In this document: in pieces, positions 7,427 through 7,807 of the stretch
How positions within the stretch are numbered: position 1 is the stretch's first letter
Layout of the letters: every line of letters begins with the position of its first letter
From: CAVSWN01 sp046728115
GTDB lineage: Bacteria; Acidobacteriota; Vicinamibacteria; Vicinamibacterales; CAVVIG01
Length of the DNA: 7,807 bases
Assembly (NCBI GenBank): GCA_046728115.1
Contig: JBKPDW010000122.1
Location: forward strand, 1-7,807
Reading direction: 5' to 3'
Made by a program: the position numbers and the translations under genes
The notes under the pieces: model-generated
The model's input: the letters and a program-made list of their open reading frames with translations, nothing else
The model's database searches: none
What the model was told of the DNA's origin: nothing

Positions 7427-7461
7427 TGCGGATCGCCCCGGGCCGGACCCCAGGGTCCGCA
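7427..7461. repeat. GC-rich inverted repeat in the divergent intergenic region
   Basis: In the 155 bp between the receptor start and the right-hand gene, TGCGGA (7427-7432) is mirrored by TCCGCA (7456-7461). A tighter dyad, CGGACCC (7444-7450) / GGGTCCG (7453-7459), sits around a CA centre, so the two structures would compete for the right-hand arm. No T-run follows, which argues against a simple intrinsic terminator. Between two divergent starts it could be an operator or a leader structure. Chance is also possible because the stretch is very GC-rich. The rest of 7344-7498 shows no gene. Confidence 0.4.
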
Positions 7462-7487
7462 CGGACTTCCTGAATGATCCGCATTTT

Positions 7488-7492
7488 GGAGG
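7488..7492 (+). promoter_or_regulatory. Strong ribosome binding site before ATG 7499
   Basis: GGAGG, extended by TGGAG, lies 6 nt before ATG 7499. This is the best Shine-Dalgarno in the window and argues that translation really starts here, although the frame it opens is not the frame of the SGNH-hydrolase-like sequence downstream. Confidence 0.7.
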
Positions 7493-7498
7493 TGGAGC

Positions 7499-7729
7499 AT
7501 GTCGAGTGGCAATGACCAATTCGCATCCGCGATCGAAATCGCGGAACAAATGGCAAACGACATATTGGCTCGACGAAAAGAGGCTCGCGAAACGCGGGCT
7601 GCGGCGCTTGACGCGCATCCCCAGCGCCTGACGGTGACGACCGCAGATTTCAATGACGTCCGGGCCAGTCAGCCAACGCACTACGAAAACCGCCGGGTTC
7701 CTGCTGGCCATGGGAGATTCGTGGTTTGA
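7499..7729 (+). CDS. Short ORF (76 aa), possibly the N-terminal part of the downstream SGNH-hydrolase-like gene
   Basis: The ORF starts at an ATG with a strong ribosome binding site and stops at 7727-7729. Residues about 5-40 (SGNDQFASAIEIAEQ, then NDILARRKEARETRAAAL) should form a charged amphipathic helix; the rest has no motif I recognise. Codon third positions stay mostly G or C to about 7696, as in a real gene. Its 3' third (7653-7729) overlaps the SGNH-hydrolase-like frame, which carries a clear family motif, so the last residues (after about 66) are unlikely to be meaningful in this frame. It could be a separate small protein translationally coupled to the hydrolase, or the true N-terminus of that protein cut off by a frameshift. 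If one A is dropped from the run at 7686-7689, the frames join as ...PTHYETAGFLLAMGDSWFDY. No signal peptide or membrane span is seen. Confidence 0.5.
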   Translation: MSSGNDQFASAIEIAEQMANDILARRKEARETRAAALDAHPQRLTVTTADFNDVRASQPTHYENRRVPAGHGRFVV

Positions 7730-7807
7730 CTACCCGTTCTGTGATGTGCTGAAGGTGCTGGACGCGCACGGATACGACATCGAATCGGCGGCTCACCACG
7801 GGGATCG
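7653..7807 (+). CDS. SGNH/GDSL-hydrolase-like protein, N-terminal part (cut by right edge)
   Basis: This frame opens after a TGA at 7635-7637 and runs off the window. From the only early ATG (7653) it gives 51 complete residues. Residues 15-28 (GFLLAMGDSWFDYP) form a hydrophobic beta strand followed by GDSW, the block I motif of SGNH hydrolases, with Ser23 the expected nucleophile. DVLKVLDAHGYDIES and AAHHGD follow, which fits the pattern I know from bacterial 'GDSWFDYP' SGNH-like proteins, where the next strand ends in a GD. Such enzymes are esterases, lipases or deacetylases, but the substrate of this subgroup is unknown to me. ATG 7653 has no ribosome binding site, and ATG 7710 would start inside the core strand, so the real start may be ATG 7499 through a frame change. 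Blocks with the catalytic Asp-His pair lie beyond the edge. Family likely; start uncertain. Confidence 0.7.
   Translation, partial: MTSGPVSQRTTKTAGFLLAMGDSWFDYPFCDVLKVLDAHGYDIESAAHHGD

Noticed and set aside
7412..7440. TTGAAT as a -35 box for the right-hand gene
   Set aside because: The position 17 bp downstream reads GCCCCG, which is no -10 element, so no promoter is called.
7075..7711. Minus-strand open frames upstream of and overlapping the receptor start
   Set aside because: They show no motif or ribosome binding site and overlap the receptor signal-peptide region and the SGNH-like gene; they look like GC-rich shadow frames.

Overview
The window is high-GC bacterial DNA, densely coded. 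The style points to an environmental, diderm lineage such as Acidobacteriota (Vicinamibacteria-like) or a comparable group. The clues are a very large eukaryote-like Ser/Thr kinase fused to an ATPase, and a TonB-dependent receptor that begins with a carboxypeptidase-regulatory-like domain. The phylum is an inference from gene style only; no rRNA or marker gene is present.

Layout. Positions 1-366 (minus, cut by the left edge) hold the N-terminal part of a PlsC-like lysophospholipid acyltransferase. It is divergent from a small histidine-rich membrane protein of the fatty acid hydroxylase/sterol desaturase superfamily (422-931, plus). The 55 bp between them contain a perfect TATAAT box. After a 69 bp gap on the same strand comes a 1288-residue hybrid signalling protein (1001-4867): an apparently active Ser/Thr kinase domain, an AAA_16/STAND-like ATPase module and a long helical, TPR-like C-terminal half. 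It runs head-on into a TonB-dependent outer-membrane receptor (4857-7343, minus, 828 aa), and the two coding regions overlap by 11 bp at their 3' ends. A 155 bp divergent intergenic region with a GC-rich dyad separates the receptor from the last locus (7499 to the right edge, plus). There a strongly initiated short ORF overlaps, in another frame, the start of an SGNH/GDSL-hydrolase-like gene. One extra base in an A4 run would explain this as a single split gene.

How the genes may work together. Acyltransferase and hydroxylase-like protein share an intergenic region and are both plausible lipid-modifying enzymes. The kinase-ATPase could be co-transcribed with the hydroxylase and may sense an intracellular signal, but nothing in the sequence names its ligand or targets. 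The receptor would import a siderophore, cobalamin or similar ligand; no transport or biosynthesis partner lies in the window. I see no CRISPR array, tRNA, rRNA, insertion sequence or integrase. No complete, clearly new multi-gene system is visible. The most unusual spots are the reading-frame conflict at the right end and the kinase-ATPase-TPR protein.
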